Below, in pieces: positions 1-7,668 of a stretch of DNA of 14,173 bases. The position numbers were made by a program, and so were the translations under genes. Position 1 is the first letter of the stretch; the number at the start of each line of letters is the position of its first letter. The DNA is from CAYTLW01 sp964438735 (GTDB lineage: Bacteria; Myxococcota_A; UBA9042). The stretch covers positions 1-14,173 of the forward strand of contig CAYTLW010000168.1 in NCBI GenBank assembly GCA_964438735.1, in the 5' to 3' direction. The notes under the pieces were generated by a model. It was not told where the DNA came from. It saw only the letters and a program-made list of their open reading frames with translations, and ran no database searches.

Positions 1-64
1 CTCCCTTGACCTCAGCTTACTGATTCAGCTTGATCGTTCTTGCGATGGCCCTGCGCCACCACGC

Positions 65-80
65 CCCGGATTCGTTCGGG
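65..80 (-). terminator. weak hairpin downstream of the membrane-protein gene
   Basis: CCCGGA, a TTCG loop and TTCGGG form a six-pair stem, with one G-U wobble when read as plus-strand RNA and one A-C mismatch in minus-strand RNA. It lies about 18 bases past the stop of the minus-strand gene ending at 98. There is no T tract, so it is only a weak terminator candidate. The rest of bases 1-97 shows no gene I can support. Confidence 0.2.
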
Positions 81-97
81 TGAGGGAGCGCTTGTCG

Positions 98-2290
98 CTA
101 CCGCGCCGCCATGACCTCGTACAGCCCGACCTCGAAGACAGGGACTGCGTCCTGATTCGGGAACCATGCAAAGCCTCGCTCGCCCACGTTGGCCACCTCT
201 CGCGTCCAGATCGGCCGGCAGTCGTGGCGCTCGCAGAACGTGGCGCACGCGGTATGGCGCCAGCGCGGGCCGGGATCGTGCTCGCCGCCGCGCCGATGGG
301 CATAGCAGCGCAGGCCCGCAAACCAGTACACCCGCTGGCCCGCGAATTGCCCTCGCCGGCGCTCGAAATGACGCACGCCGAGCCAGCGGTCGCCGGCCTC
401 CAGCGCGTAGTTCGGATGCAACAGGTGGATGCCGTGGTCTGGCGGATCGTCATACGAGCGGGTGACGTAGAGCGCGGGCTTGCCGTCGCGACTATGTGCG
501 GCGACCTCGGCCAGCAGGCGATCGTCCAGCACGCTGTTCTGCTCGGCGAAGACCGGCTGCACCGTCGCAGCCGTGCCGCCCGCCAGACCCGCCGCGACAA
601 GGAGCAGCGTGGCGATCCTCCAGCCGGCGGCCAGGCGACGGAGCGGCGCCTGGGCCTCGAGCAGACGCGCCAGGGTGGCGGCCGCAGCAGCGGTCAACAA
701 CAACGCTGAGGGCGCGTGCAGGCGCAACATGGACGTCTCGTTGAAGTCCAGCAACATGGGAATCGCCCAGGCCAGCGACAGCAACGCCAGGCAAGGCACG
801 GCACGCGACTGTGGGCCGCCGCTCCCAGGGGCGAAGAGGCGGCGGCGCAGCCCGGGCAGGGCGGCGGCCACCACGCCCAGGCCGGCCAGCCAGGTCAGCG
901 GCCGGGGGAAGTAGCGCCCGTCCATGATCACCCATTCATTCCACAAGCGCCGCGGCAACGATTCGAAGAAGACGGCGCCCAGGTGTGGCAGGTTGCCCAT
1001 GGCGGCGTCCTCGGCGGTGCGCTCGGCCAGGAAGCGGATGCCGGGCACCGACAGCATGACCACCGCCACGGCCAGGACCACGAGGCCAGGCCAGGCGGCG
1101 CGGATCGCGGCGATGCCGTGGCGGAATCCGAGCAGGAGCAGGGCGGTGGGCAGGGCCAGGGCCAGGCAGTCGGGACGGGAGAGACCGCATAGCGCCAACA
1201 GGATCGTCGCACCCGCGGCTCGCCACCATCCGCCGTCGCGCAACCAGGCGTCCAGCAGGACCGTGCCGGCCAGCCACCAGAGCAGCGCCGGCACCAGGAT
1301 GCTCTCGCTGCCATGATCGAGCACGCTCATGGGCAACAAGGCCACGGCCCACGCCGTCAGCGCCGCGGCACGACAACGTGCGCCGGGGTCTCGCCACCAG
1401 GTCGCCACCAGCGCCGCCAGCGGCCAGGTCGACAGGGAGCCCAGCACCACGTGCAGCCACTGGACCGTCTCGTGATGCGCCGGCGCGACATGGAACAGGG
1501 CGTTGTACAGGGTCGCGGTGGCGGCGCCGTAGCGCGGCAGGACCGCCAGGTCCACGGCCTGGTCCACGTGCAGGTAGCCAAACCAGACCATCACCAGGCG
1601 GTGGGGCGCGAAGGCTCGGATGGCCAGGGCGACCACCGGCGCCAGCCAGACCGCCATCTGCCACCACCGAGCCGCGCCCGGCGGTGCGATGACCGCCAGG
1701 GCCTGCTTCAAGCCCAGCGGCAGGGCCAGCAATGACAGGGCCAGCAGCAGCCAGACCACCGCCATCAGGCCCGTGGTTGGCGGGCCGCCGGGATCGCGTC
1801 GGCCGCCGTGCACGTTGCCCATGGCCCGGCCGGCGATGGCGAATTGTCCGCGATCCATTGCCCGCAAGTCGGCCACCACGCGGTCGACTGCCGGCCGCCA
1901 GGAGGGCGACGGTTGTCGCGGATCGCTGAGGACCAGCAGCGAGCGCAGCCGCCGGCCGCCATGGTCGCCGCCGTCCGCGGGCAGACGGGCCACGATGAGC
2001 CGCAGCTTCGCCGGACCGTCGGCGCGGCCGACGCCCAGCTCGAGCTGGTCGCCCGGCGGCTGGCCGGAGGCGCGCACGCTCCTGAGCGTCAATTCGCCGA
2101 CCAGCGGCCGACCGATCCTCGCCTGCCAACCCTCCGCCAACGCAGCGATCGGCGCCATGGCGGCGGCGCGTCCAGGCGGCGACCCGGCGGCGGCCTCGCC
2201 GACCGGCAACATCGCCCAGGCGACCAGGATGGCCAGGCATCGGCGGCCGGCGAGCAGGCCGCGTGCATTCAGCGGCCCCGATATCCACAT
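98..2290 (-). CDS. polytopic membrane protein, possible GT-C-type glycosyltransferase
   Basis: 730 residues. Residues 9-36 look like a signal peptide or first membrane segment, followed by a soluble stretch of about 140 residues. From about residue 175 to 580 come roughly ten hydrophobic segments (for example 175-200, 212-228, 330-348, 360-388, 401-415, 464-480, 498-514, 526-545 and 558-575). Loop 238-268 carries an Asp-containing HVDQAVD stretch followed by a tyrosine-rich RYG...LYNALF sequence, similar in layout to the first outer loop of GT-C enzymes. The C-terminal tail (580-730) is soluble with cysteines at 662, 682, 686 and 691, so probably periplasmic. The ATG at 2290 lacks a clear ribosome site; GTG at 2302 has AGGG five bases upstream and is an alternative. 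The frame stays open further upstream, but that part overlaps the permease gene. The start lies 41 bp after the permease stop, suggesting one operon. The enzyme class is a guess; a membrane protein is certain. Confidence 0.8.
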   Translation of the reverse strand: MWISGPLNARGLLAGRRCLAILVAWAMLPVGEAAAGSPPGRAAAMAPIAALAEGWQARIGRPLVGELTLRSVRASGQPPGDQLELGVGRADGPAKLRLIVARLPADGGDHGGRRLRSLLVLSDPRQPSPSWRPAVDRVVADLRAMDRGQFAIAGRAMGNVHGGRRDPGGPPTTGLMAVVWLLLALSLLALPLGLKQALAVIAPPGAARWWQMAVWLAPVVALAIRAFAPHRLVMVWFGYLHVDQAVDLAVLPRYGAATATLYNALFHVAPAHHETVQWLHVVLGSLSTWPLAALVATWWRDPGARCRAAALTAWAVALLPMSVLDHGSESILVPALLWWLAGTVLLDAWLRDGGWWRAAGATILLALCGLSRPDCLALALPTALLLLGFRHGIAAIRAAWPGLVVLAVAVVMLSVPGIRFLAERTAEDAAMGNLPHLGAVFFESLPRRLWNEWVIMDGRYFPRPLTWLAGLGVVAAALPGLRRRLFAPGSGGPQSRAVPCLALLSLAWAIPMLLDFNETSMLRLHAPSALLLTAAAAATLARLLEAQAPLRRLAAGWRIATLLLVAAGLAGGTAATVQPVFAEQNSVLDDRLLAEVAAHSRDGKPALYVTRSYDDPPDHGIHLLHPNYALEAGDRWLGVRHFERRRGQFAGQRVYWFAGLRCYAHRRGGEHDPGPRWRHTACATFCERHDCRPIWTREVANVGERGFAWFPNQDAVPVFEVGLYEVMAAR

Positions 2291-2331
2291 CGGCCGCGCC
2301 ACCGAAGCCCTGCGCGTCGGCGGGTCGCCAC

Positions 2332-3156
2332 TCAACCGCTCACCACCAGTTTGCCGATCATGGCGCCGGCGCTGACAAAGATGAGCACGACGACGGCCAT
2401 GGACAGGCCCGACTCGGACAGGCGCGTGGTCATCCGGCTGCCGGCGCGCACGCCAGCCAGGGAGCCCAGCCACATCCACAGGGCGGCGTGCAGGTCCACA
2501 TTGCCGCCGCCGCCACCGAACATGTAGGTGATGCCAGTGACCACCAGCAGGGCCAGGCTGATGAAGATGGAGGTGCCCACGCTGCGCGCCATGGACAGGC
2601 CAAACCAGAAGACCAACACGGGGATGACCACCACCGCGCCGCCCGTGGACGTGGAGGCCAGCAGGACACCGATCAGCAACGCCGGGGCCAGGGCGCCGAG
2701 CCGTCGAGCGCGCGACAGGGGGCGGGGCTGACGCGCGCCGTTGTCCTCCTTTGGGCGACCTCGATGGCGGAAGGCGTTCCAGGCCATCAGGGCGCCCGAG
2801 GCGACGATGACCCAGGCGATGAACCACCCCAGGTCGTGCTGGAACTCCGGATCGCCGGACCGGCTGGTCACGAAGAGCCCGGCGATGATCACGCCGGGCA
2901 GGGCGCCCGCCAGCAGGATCGAGGCCGCCGCCAGGTCGATGGTCTTCAGGCGCCAGTGCTCTCTCACAGCGAGCACCTTGGTCAAGGCGGCATAGGTGCT
3001 CGCGGTGCCCACCGCCAGGGTCGGCTGCATGCCCAGGATGACCGTCAGCGCCGGCACCACCAGCACGCCGCCCCCCACACCCGTCAGGCCGATGGAGAAG
3101 CCCACCGCGCAGCCGAGCAGCAACTCGATGACGATCGCGACGAGGTCGAATTCCAT
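2332..3156 (-). CDS. TauE/SafE family anion (sulfite-type) permease
   Basis: 274 residues, the usual size for this family of inner-membrane exporters linked to sulfite, sulfoacetate and other small organic anions. The two-fold internal repeat is visible: the first half has the glycine-rich GLTGVGGG motif (residues 23-30) followed by VLVVPAL, and the second has STSTGGAVVVIPVLVF (168-183). About eight hydrophobic segments are present (5-28, 30-45, 75-96, 110-126, 155-170, 173-187, 192-213 and 251-272). The loop at 131-153 is basic and probably cytoplasmic. The ATG at 3156 has only a weak AGG upstream, but no better start exists. The neighbour downstream is the polytopic membrane protein on the same strand. 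There are no sulfur-metabolism genes here to name the substrate. Confidence 0.9.
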   Translation of the reverse strand: MEFDLVAIVIELLLGCAVGFSIGLTGVGGGVLVVPALTVILGMQPTLAVGTASTYAALTKVLAVREHWRLKTIDLAAASILLAGALPGVIIAGLFVTSRSGDPEFQHDLGWFIAWVIVASGALMAWNAFRHRGRPKEDNGARQPRPLSRARRLGALAPALLIGVLLASTSTGGAVVVIPVLVFWFGLSMARSVGTSIFISLALLVVTGITYMFGGGGGNVDLHAALWMWLGSLAGVRAGSRMTTRLSESGLSMAVVVLIFVSAGAMIGKLVVSG

Positions 3157-3194
3157 GGCGCCTGGGTGCAGACATCGGGCACGCAGCGGCCGGC

Positions 3195-3220
3195 CATCGG
3201 CAGCAGCATGCGCTGCGATG
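3195..3220 (-). other. inverted repeat between the receiver-like gene and the permease gene
   Basis: CATC-(4-base bulge)-GCAGC, loop ATGC, GCTGC-GATG gives nine pairs with one bulge. It sits about 55 bases after the stop of the receiver-like gene (3275) and about 39 bases before the permease start (3156). No T tract follows, so it may be a weak attenuator, an operator or chance. The 118-bp gap shows no convincing promoter. Confidence 0.25.
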
Positions 3221-3274
3221 ATGGACGGCCACAGGTTGGATCACAACCGGTGCCTGGCCGTGGTCGTCGAGCGC

Positions 3275-4522
3275 CTAACGGCGCCGGCCGCTGCTGTCCA
3301 GGTCGACGTAGTGGGTGGCCGAGTCGCCAGATCGCTCGACATTGTCCGTGTCCGCCGCCTTGTTCTGGCTGCTGCGGCGCCGGGTATCTCGGCTGCTGAT
3401 GCGTCCCGTGACTCGGGATACGAGCTTGCGCAAGGACAGCCCGCCATCGTCCGTCTCGGCAGACTTGTCGCTATTCCGGCGGGCCCCCTTCCGGTCCGAT
3501 GCTCGCCGAGACGGGGGCGCGCTGGTTCGGCGTGATTGCTCCAATCCCGAAGTTCGCGCGGAGGAACGGGCGCTGCTCCGGCGCGCATCGGCGAGCGCCG
3601 CAGGTGTGACCAGCTGGCTGCGTGAGGAGCGACGCCTGGCCGTGTCGACCACCGCCGCCTTCAGATTGGTCCGGCTGCTGCGGCGCAGCGAGGCGCCCGT
3701 GCCCAGCTCGTGCAGGCGGGCGATACACTCGATGACCAGCGGACGTCCCGCCTGCATCGCCGCCTTTCGCTCGGCCTCGTTGGCCTTCTGCACCACGGCG
3801 GCCATGGCGGTCGCGTGTACATCCAGCACGTCGGCGCTGCGCGCGCCCAGGCGCAGCAGCAGCATCGCCAGGTGGCGGGCCGAGGCGCGCGGGATGCGCT
3901 TGCGTGCCACCGCCGCCTGAATGGTCTCGCGGAGCACGCGCTCGTAGGCGACGTCGATCTCTTGGAGTTTGGCCGGATGTACCTTGCGCAGCAGGGGATG
4001 CCAGCGCTTGGCCACACCCACCCAGCCATCCACGATCTCCGCCGCCAACAGCTGGTGGGCGCCAAGGCTCCGTTGCAGCGCCACCAGTGTTCCCGCCTGG
4101 CTGCGGCCGATGGCGCCGGCCAGCAACCGCTGCAGGTAACGAACCGTCAGGGACTCGCGCACACCCACATCCGCCGCGCCAGCCTCCAGGCATCGGGCCA
4201 ACAACGCCCCGTCGGACTCGGTGCCAAGCAGACCCACCATGGGCACGTCGCCATGACGCTGCCGCAGGTGTGCGAGCACGGCGGGAGTGCCCGACTCCTC
4301 ACCGCCGAGGTCCACGAGCACGATGTCTACCTCGGCCGACTCCAAGTGCGCGAGCGCATCCTCGACCGCCAGGCAACTCGTGACGTCGTATTCGACGTCG
4401 CGATCGGCGACGATCAGTCGTTCTCGGGCCCGCGCATCGAGCCCGGAGTGGCAGAGCAGCAGAACGCGCCAGCGAAAAGGAGCCATGGCTGTTCCGCCCA
4501 CGGGAGACCCATCCCCAGCCAC
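3275..4522 (-). CDS. degenerate receiver-domain protein with Arg/Ser-rich repeat tail
   Basis: 415 residues in three parts. Residues 17-136 follow a response-regulator receiver pattern: hydrophobic strand RVLLLCHS (19-26), VDIVLVDLGG with the expected phospho-acceptor Asp at 71, MVGLLGTES (95-103), then a GAADVGVRESL region (115-125). The acidic pair after strand 1 is missing, and Arg122 or Glu123 stands where the conserved Lys should be, so normal phosphorylation is doubtful. Residues 144-275 look all-helical and are unassigned. Residues 280-398 are Arg/Ser-rich with RRxS motifs every 17 residues. The GTG start at 4522 is preceded by GGGGAGGA with a four-base spacer; ATG at 4486 (residue 13) is a possible alternative. 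No DNA-binding output domain or kinase partner is visible. It is the first gene of a minus-strand group and diverges from the M48 protease. Confidence 0.8.
   Translation of the reverse strand: MAGDGSPVGGTAMAPFRWRVLLLCHSGLDARARERLIVADRDVEYDVTSCLAVEDALAHLESAEVDIVLVDLGGEESGTPAVLAHLRQRHGDVPMVGLLGTESDGALLARCLEAGAADVGVRESLTVRYLQRLLAGAIGRSQAGTLVALQRSLGAHQLLAAEIVDGWVGVAKRWHPLLRKVHPAKLQEIDVAYERVLRETIQAAVARKRIPRASARHLAMLLLRLGARSADVLDVHATAMAAVVQKANEAERKAAMQAGRPLVIECIARLHELGTGASLRRSSRTNLKAAVVDTARRRSSRSQLVTPAALADARRSSARSSARTSGLEQSRRTSAPPSRRASDRKGARRNSDKSAETDDGGLSLRKLVSRVTGRISSRDTRRRSSQNKAADTDNVERSGDSATHYVDLDSSGRRR
3329..3685 (-). repeat. seven 17-residue units headed by RRxS in the receiver-like protein
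   Basis: Residues 280-398 divide exactly into seven units of 17 residues (51 bp each). Their first four residues are RRSS, RRSS, RRSS, RRTS, RRNS, RKLV and RRSS. The other 13 positions vary. Additional off-register copies such as RRAS (339-342) occur. The sixth unit has lost the motif but keeps the spacing. Confidence 0.8.
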
Positions 4523-4526
4523 GAAG

Positions 4527-4534
4527 TCCTCCCC
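4527..4534 (-). promoter_or_regulatory. ribosome binding site deciding the GTG start at 4522
   Basis: On the minus strand this reads GGGGAGGA, four bases before GTG. It is the strongest Shine-Dalgarno match near this gene and favours the GTG over the in-frame ATG at 4486. Confidence 0.6.
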
Positions 4535-4602
4535 GCAGGCTCGGGAACTTTACCACGTCGAGGTCCACAACGCGGAGAAGTTTGAACACCCGTCCTGAGC
4601 CG

Positions 4603-4631
4603 GTGTCAGCACCAGAGGACCATGTTAGGAT
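4603..4631 (+). promoter_or_regulatory. candidate sigma-70-type promoter of the M48 protease gene
   Basis: GTGTCA (4603-4608, four of six matches to TTGACA), a 17-base spacer and TAGGAT (4626-4631, four of six matches to TATAAT including the key first, second and last bases). It is placed about 63 bases before the preferred ATG at 4694, in the 171-bp gap between two divergent genes. No equally good match was seen for the minus-strand gene. Confidence 0.35.
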
Positions 4632-4683
4632 GGCCCGGCGAGGCCCCGACGCCAGCGAGACGATCCGGCAATGCCCTCGCATT

Positions 4684-4688
4684 GGAGG
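4684..4688 (+). promoter_or_regulatory. ribosome binding site deciding the ATG at 4694
   Basis: GGAGG with a five-base spacer precedes ATG 4694. The frame is open to an ATG at 4622, but that start would add 24 non-hydrophobic residues with no ribosome site and would overlap the candidate promoter. Confidence 0.7.
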
Positions 4689-4693
4689 TGCTC

Positions 4694-5620
4694 ATGGCCA
4701 GGTGGCCCGACAATCCCATCGACATCGAGCGCGTGCGCCATCCGGGTGAAAAGTCCGCCCGCACGATCATGATGTTCGCGGCCATCCCGATGTTCCTCAT
4801 CATCGGCCTCTATATCCTGGCCACGCTGGGCATCCTGCTGATCTTCATCGGCATGTTCGTCGGTTTGCTGATGGTCATGGAGGCGATGTGGCTGGCCAGC
4901 ATTCGCGCCAACGGCATGCGCGTCAGCCCGCAGCAATACCCCGAGCTGAACAACATGGTGGAGAACTTCTCGCAACGTTTGCAGCTGGACCAGCCCGAGG
5001 TCTACGTCATGCAGCAGAGCGTCTGGAATGCCTTCGCCACCAAGCTGCTCAAGACCCGTGTGGTGGTCCTGCTCAGCGGTGCGGTCGACGCGCTGCTGCT
5101 GGACGGCAACGACGACGAGCTGGCCTTCCTGGTCGGCCACGAGCTGGGCCATCACGCCGCCGGACACCTCGACTTCAAGCATCGCATGCTGCGCTTCGGC
5201 TCGTGGTTCCCCTTTGTGGGCGCCTGGCATCGCCGCTGCATGGAGTTGACCTGTGATCGCATCGCCATCGCCTGCTGCGGTGAGGGGGAGCTCGCCTTGC
5301 GTGGCCTGGCCAGCATGACCGTGGGCGCCCTGATGGCGCCGCGCACCAACTTCGACGCCGCCCTGGCGCAATGGCAGCAGGTGCGCAACTCCGCGTTCGT
5401 TCAACTGCGCACCATCTACTCGACCTACCCGCACAACCTGCAGCGTCTGGACGAAGCCCACAAGGTGGCCTCTCGCTGGGGAATGCTGGGCGCGCAGAGC
5501 GACGACGAGTATGACGAGATGGAGTCCGATCTGCCGTCGGCAATCCTGGCCGATCCCGTGGTCCAGGCGCCGTCGGCCATCGGTCACGAGCTCGACGCAC
5601 CGACCAACCCGGTGCTCTGA
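4694..5620 (+). CDS. membrane-anchored M48 family zinc metalloprotease
   Basis: 308 residues. An N-terminal hydrophobic region (about residues 24-70) forms one long or two closely spaced membrane segments. The zinc-protease motif HELGHH (HExxH) is at residues 149-154, so His149 and His153 bind zinc and Glu150 is catalytic. The third ligand is probably Glu184 in the MELTCDR motif (183-189), the usual second M48 signature. This layout fits HtpX/Ste24-like proteases that act at the inner membrane on membrane or stress-damaged proteins. The length matches HtpX-type proteins (about 290-310). The acidic C-terminal stretch DDEYDEMESD (near residue 275) is not a standard family feature. It is transcribed alone on the plus strand, diverging from the receiver-like gene and running head-on into the Cys-rich lipoprotein gene, with five bases between stop codons. 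The substrate is unknown. Confidence 0.92.
   Translation: MARWPDNPIDIERVRHPGEKSARTIMMFAAIPMFLIIGLYILATLGILLIFIGMFVGLLMVMEAMWLASIRANGMRVSPQQYPELNNMVENFSQRLQLDQPEVYVMQQSVWNAFATKLLKTRVVVLLSGAVDALLLDGNDDELAFLVGHELGHHAAGHLDFKHRMLRFGSWFPFVGAWHRRCMELTCDRIAIACCGEGELALRGLASMTVGALMAPRTNFDAALAQWQQVRNSAFVQLRTIYSTYPHNLQRLDEAHKVASRWGMLGAQSDDEYDEMESDLPSAILADPVVQAPSAIGHELDAPTNPVL
5597..5615. terminator. inverted repeat at the convergent gene ends
   Basis: GCACCG, a seven-base loop and CGGTGC form a perfect six-pair stem. It overlaps the last codons of the M48 gene and begins 11 bases past the stop of the minus-strand lipoprotein gene. There is no T tract on either side. With only five bases between the two stop codons, any terminator must lie inside one of the genes, which makes this a candidate. 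Confidence 0.3.
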
Positions 5621-5625
5621 ACGGG

Positions 5626-7668
5626 CTACTTGCCGACGCCCACGATCTGGGCGGCGATCCCCGATACCACCAGGGCGATGGATGACGCGTTCTTGACGCC
5701 GTCGCCGTTGGTATCGATGTCCTTGGCCACCATGGCGTCCAGCAGGCTCTTGATGGTCGCCTTGGGGAAGGGCAGGCCATCTTCGGGCAGGGCGTCGATG
5801 GCCGCGAGCAGCTCGGTCTTGGGCACCGCCCCGCCGAGGATCGCGTCCAGCTTCTGCACCGCGCCGCCGGCGACCTTCAACGTGCCCTCGATGCGCAGGT
5901 CGTAGAGCGTCAGCTTCAGGTCTGCGCCTTCGCTCAGCGGCAGGTTGAAGGGGAAGGTCGTGCCCTTGCCGCCAGCGACCAGCTTGCTGCCCACCAGGGT
6001 GCCGGCCATGGCCGCCTTGGGTTTGCAGGTCAAGGCGTCGACCAGCGACGGATCGGCGAGCCACTTGCAGGTCTTCTTCTGTACATCGCACTTGGCGTTG
6101 TCGGGCGACAACTCGCCCTGGTGGATGGCCAGCTCGATGGGCCCCTGCTTGAAGTCCTTGAACTCCACCAGCATCAGGATGCTGCCCTTGTCGACCGCCT
6201 CCTGCAGAGACTTGTTGGCGAAGCTGGCCACCGCCGCGAGGGCGTTGTCGATGCCGTCGGAGCAGTTGTTCTTGGGCGCGCAGGTCTTGATGTCCTGGTC
6301 CAGGTTCAGGCCCTGGCCCGGCTTGCCGCTGGTGCCCAGCTGCATGGTCACCAGCTTGCTGGCCAGCTTGGAGAACGACGGCGTGCAGGCGCACTTGCCG
6401 CTGCCGACGCAGGCGCCGCCGGTGCACGCGTCGGCTTTGGTGCACGGATTTCCATCGTCGCAGGGTTGGCCTTCCGCCGCCGAGCCGTGCACGCATCCCT
6501 TGGCCTTGTCGCAGGCGTCGCTGGTGCACGGGCTGCCATCGTCGCAGCCGATCGCCTTGCCGGCGCACTTGCCCGCCTTGCAGGCGTCCTTGCTGGTGCA
6601 GGCATTGCCGTCGTCGCAGGCGGCGGTGTTGTTTTCCTGGGAGCAGCCGCTGGTCTTGGGATCGCACAGGTCTGTGGTGCAGGGATCGCCGTCGTCGCAG
6701 ATGGAGACTTTACCGGTGCAGCATGGGCTCTGGGTGGGCAGGTGGGCGCAGCCGGCGAGCTTGTTGCACAGGTCGATGGTGCACGCGTTGCCGTCGTCGC
6801 AATTGGCCTTGTCGCCAGCGATGCATTTTCCGGCCGCGCAGGCATCGTCCGCGGTGCAGGCGTCGCCGTCGCTGCAAGCGGCTTCGTTGTCGGTATGGGT
6901 GCAGCCCACCGCCAGGGTGCAGGCATCCACGGTGCAGCCGTTGCCATCGTCGCAGTCGACCAGCTGGCCGATGCACTTGCCCTTGTGGCAGGCGTCCTTG
7001 TCGGTGCACTTGTCGTTGTCGTTGCATGACAGCGTGGGACCGGGCGGGTACTGGCAGCCTTTACCCGGTGTGCAGACATCGGCCGTACAAGGGTCGTCAT
7101 CGCCGCAGACCAGGGGCGTGCCCTCGCAGACGCCGGACTTGCAGGCGCCATCGACCGTGCAGGTCTTGCCATCGTCACAGGCCGCGCCATCGGTGGCCAC
7201 GGTCCAGCCCTTGGCGTCCGCCTTGGCGTCGCAGATCTGGCAGTCATCGTCGGGCGCAGCGGCCCCCTGGCTGCGGCAGACGCCAGCGACCAGGCAGGTG
7301 TCCGATTTGAGCGTCCACACGCAGACCTCGCCAGGCATGGTGCAGGTGTCGACGGTGCAGGCCAGACCATCATCGCAGGCCTTGTCATCGCTGCACGTCG
7401 TAGGCGGAACGTCGGCAACTCCGGCGTCGACCGGCGCGGCCGCGTCCTTGTTGTCCAGGCCGCCGGCGTCGTCTCCTGGTTCGACGGTGCCGGCGTCCAG
7501 CGCGGCATCTGCGCCGCCGGGGTCGACATCTGCAGCGCCGTCGGCCCCGCCAGCGTCGAGGGTATTTGGTCCCGGCCCCGCCGTCTGGTCGGTGTCGGCG
7601 CCGCAGCCGAACGCGAGCGGCATGAGGGACAATAGAAACGCGAATCTGACTGGCGTATTGCGCATCAT
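5626..7668 (-). CDS. Cys-module lipoprotein with unassigned C-terminal head
   Basis: 680 residues. Residues 1-22 are a lipoprotein signal ending in LAFGC (Cys22); the residues before the Cys are not the strict lipobox consensus. An Asp/Ala/Gly-rich linker follows (23-90). Residues 92-427 are a stalk of CDDGxxCTxDxC modules, including a longer variant at about 125-164 with a WTVATDG sequence that I recognise from other myxobacterial surface proteins. The head (430-680) has cysteines at 463, 469, 527, 534 and 548, a CSDGIDNAL motif (469-477), alternating hydrophobic strands, and a DxNxDG calcium-loop-like segment at 652-657. The function of the head is unknown. The start ATG overlaps the previous gene's stop by ATGA, so it is probably translated by coupling; ATG at 7665 is a second possible start. 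It is the third gene of the minus-strand operon and likely faces the cell surface or periplasm. Confidence 0.9.
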   Translation of the reverse strand: MMRNTPVRFAFLLSLMPLAFGCGADTDQTAGPGPNTLDAGGADGAADVDPGGADAALDAGTVEPGDDAGGLDNKDAAAPVDAGVADVPPTTCSDDKACDDGLACTVDTCTMPGEVCVWTLKSDTCLVAGVCRSQGAAAPDDDCQICDAKADAKGWTVATDGAACDDGKTCTVDGACKSGVCEGTPLVCGDDDPCTADVCTPGKGCQYPPGPTLSCNDNDKCTDKDACHKGKCIGQLVDCDDGNGCTVDACTLAVGCTHTDNEAACSDGDACTADDACAAGKCIAGDKANCDDGNACTIDLCNKLAGCAHLPTQSPCCTGKVSICDDGDPCTTDLCDPKTSGCSQENNTAACDDGNACTSKDACKAGKCAGKAIGCDDGSPCTSDACDKAKGCVHGSAAEGQPCDDGNPCTKADACTGGACVGSGKCACTPSFSKLASKLVTMQLGTSGKPGQGLNLDQDIKTCAPKNNCSDGIDNALAAVASFANKSLQEAVDKGSILMLVEFKDFKQGPIELAIHQGELSPDNAKCDVQKKTCKWLADPSLVDALTCKPKAAMAGTLVGSKLVAGGKGTTFPFNLPLSEGADLKLTLYDLRIEGTLKVAGGAVQKLDAILGGAVPKTELLAAIDALPEDGLPFPKATIKSLLDAMVAKDIDTNGDGVKNASSIALVVSGIAAQIVGVGK
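6388..7395 (-). repeat. disulfide-module stalk of the third operon protein
   Basis: Residues 92-427 hold about a dozen CDDGxxC-type modules. Less regular than in the first operon protein: the first modules are interrupted by a longer Trp-containing variant and one module (residues 316-324) has an extra CC pair. Confidence 0.85.

Noticed and set aside
2291..3244. N-terminal extension of the membrane-protein frame up to 3244
   Set aside because: It overlaps the whole TauE/SafE gene in another frame, and its translation is Arg/Gly-rich without family features.
4523..4693. Promoter for the minus-strand receiver-like gene
   Set aside because: A TAAAGT is present on the minus strand, but no acceptable -35 match lies at 16-18 bases.
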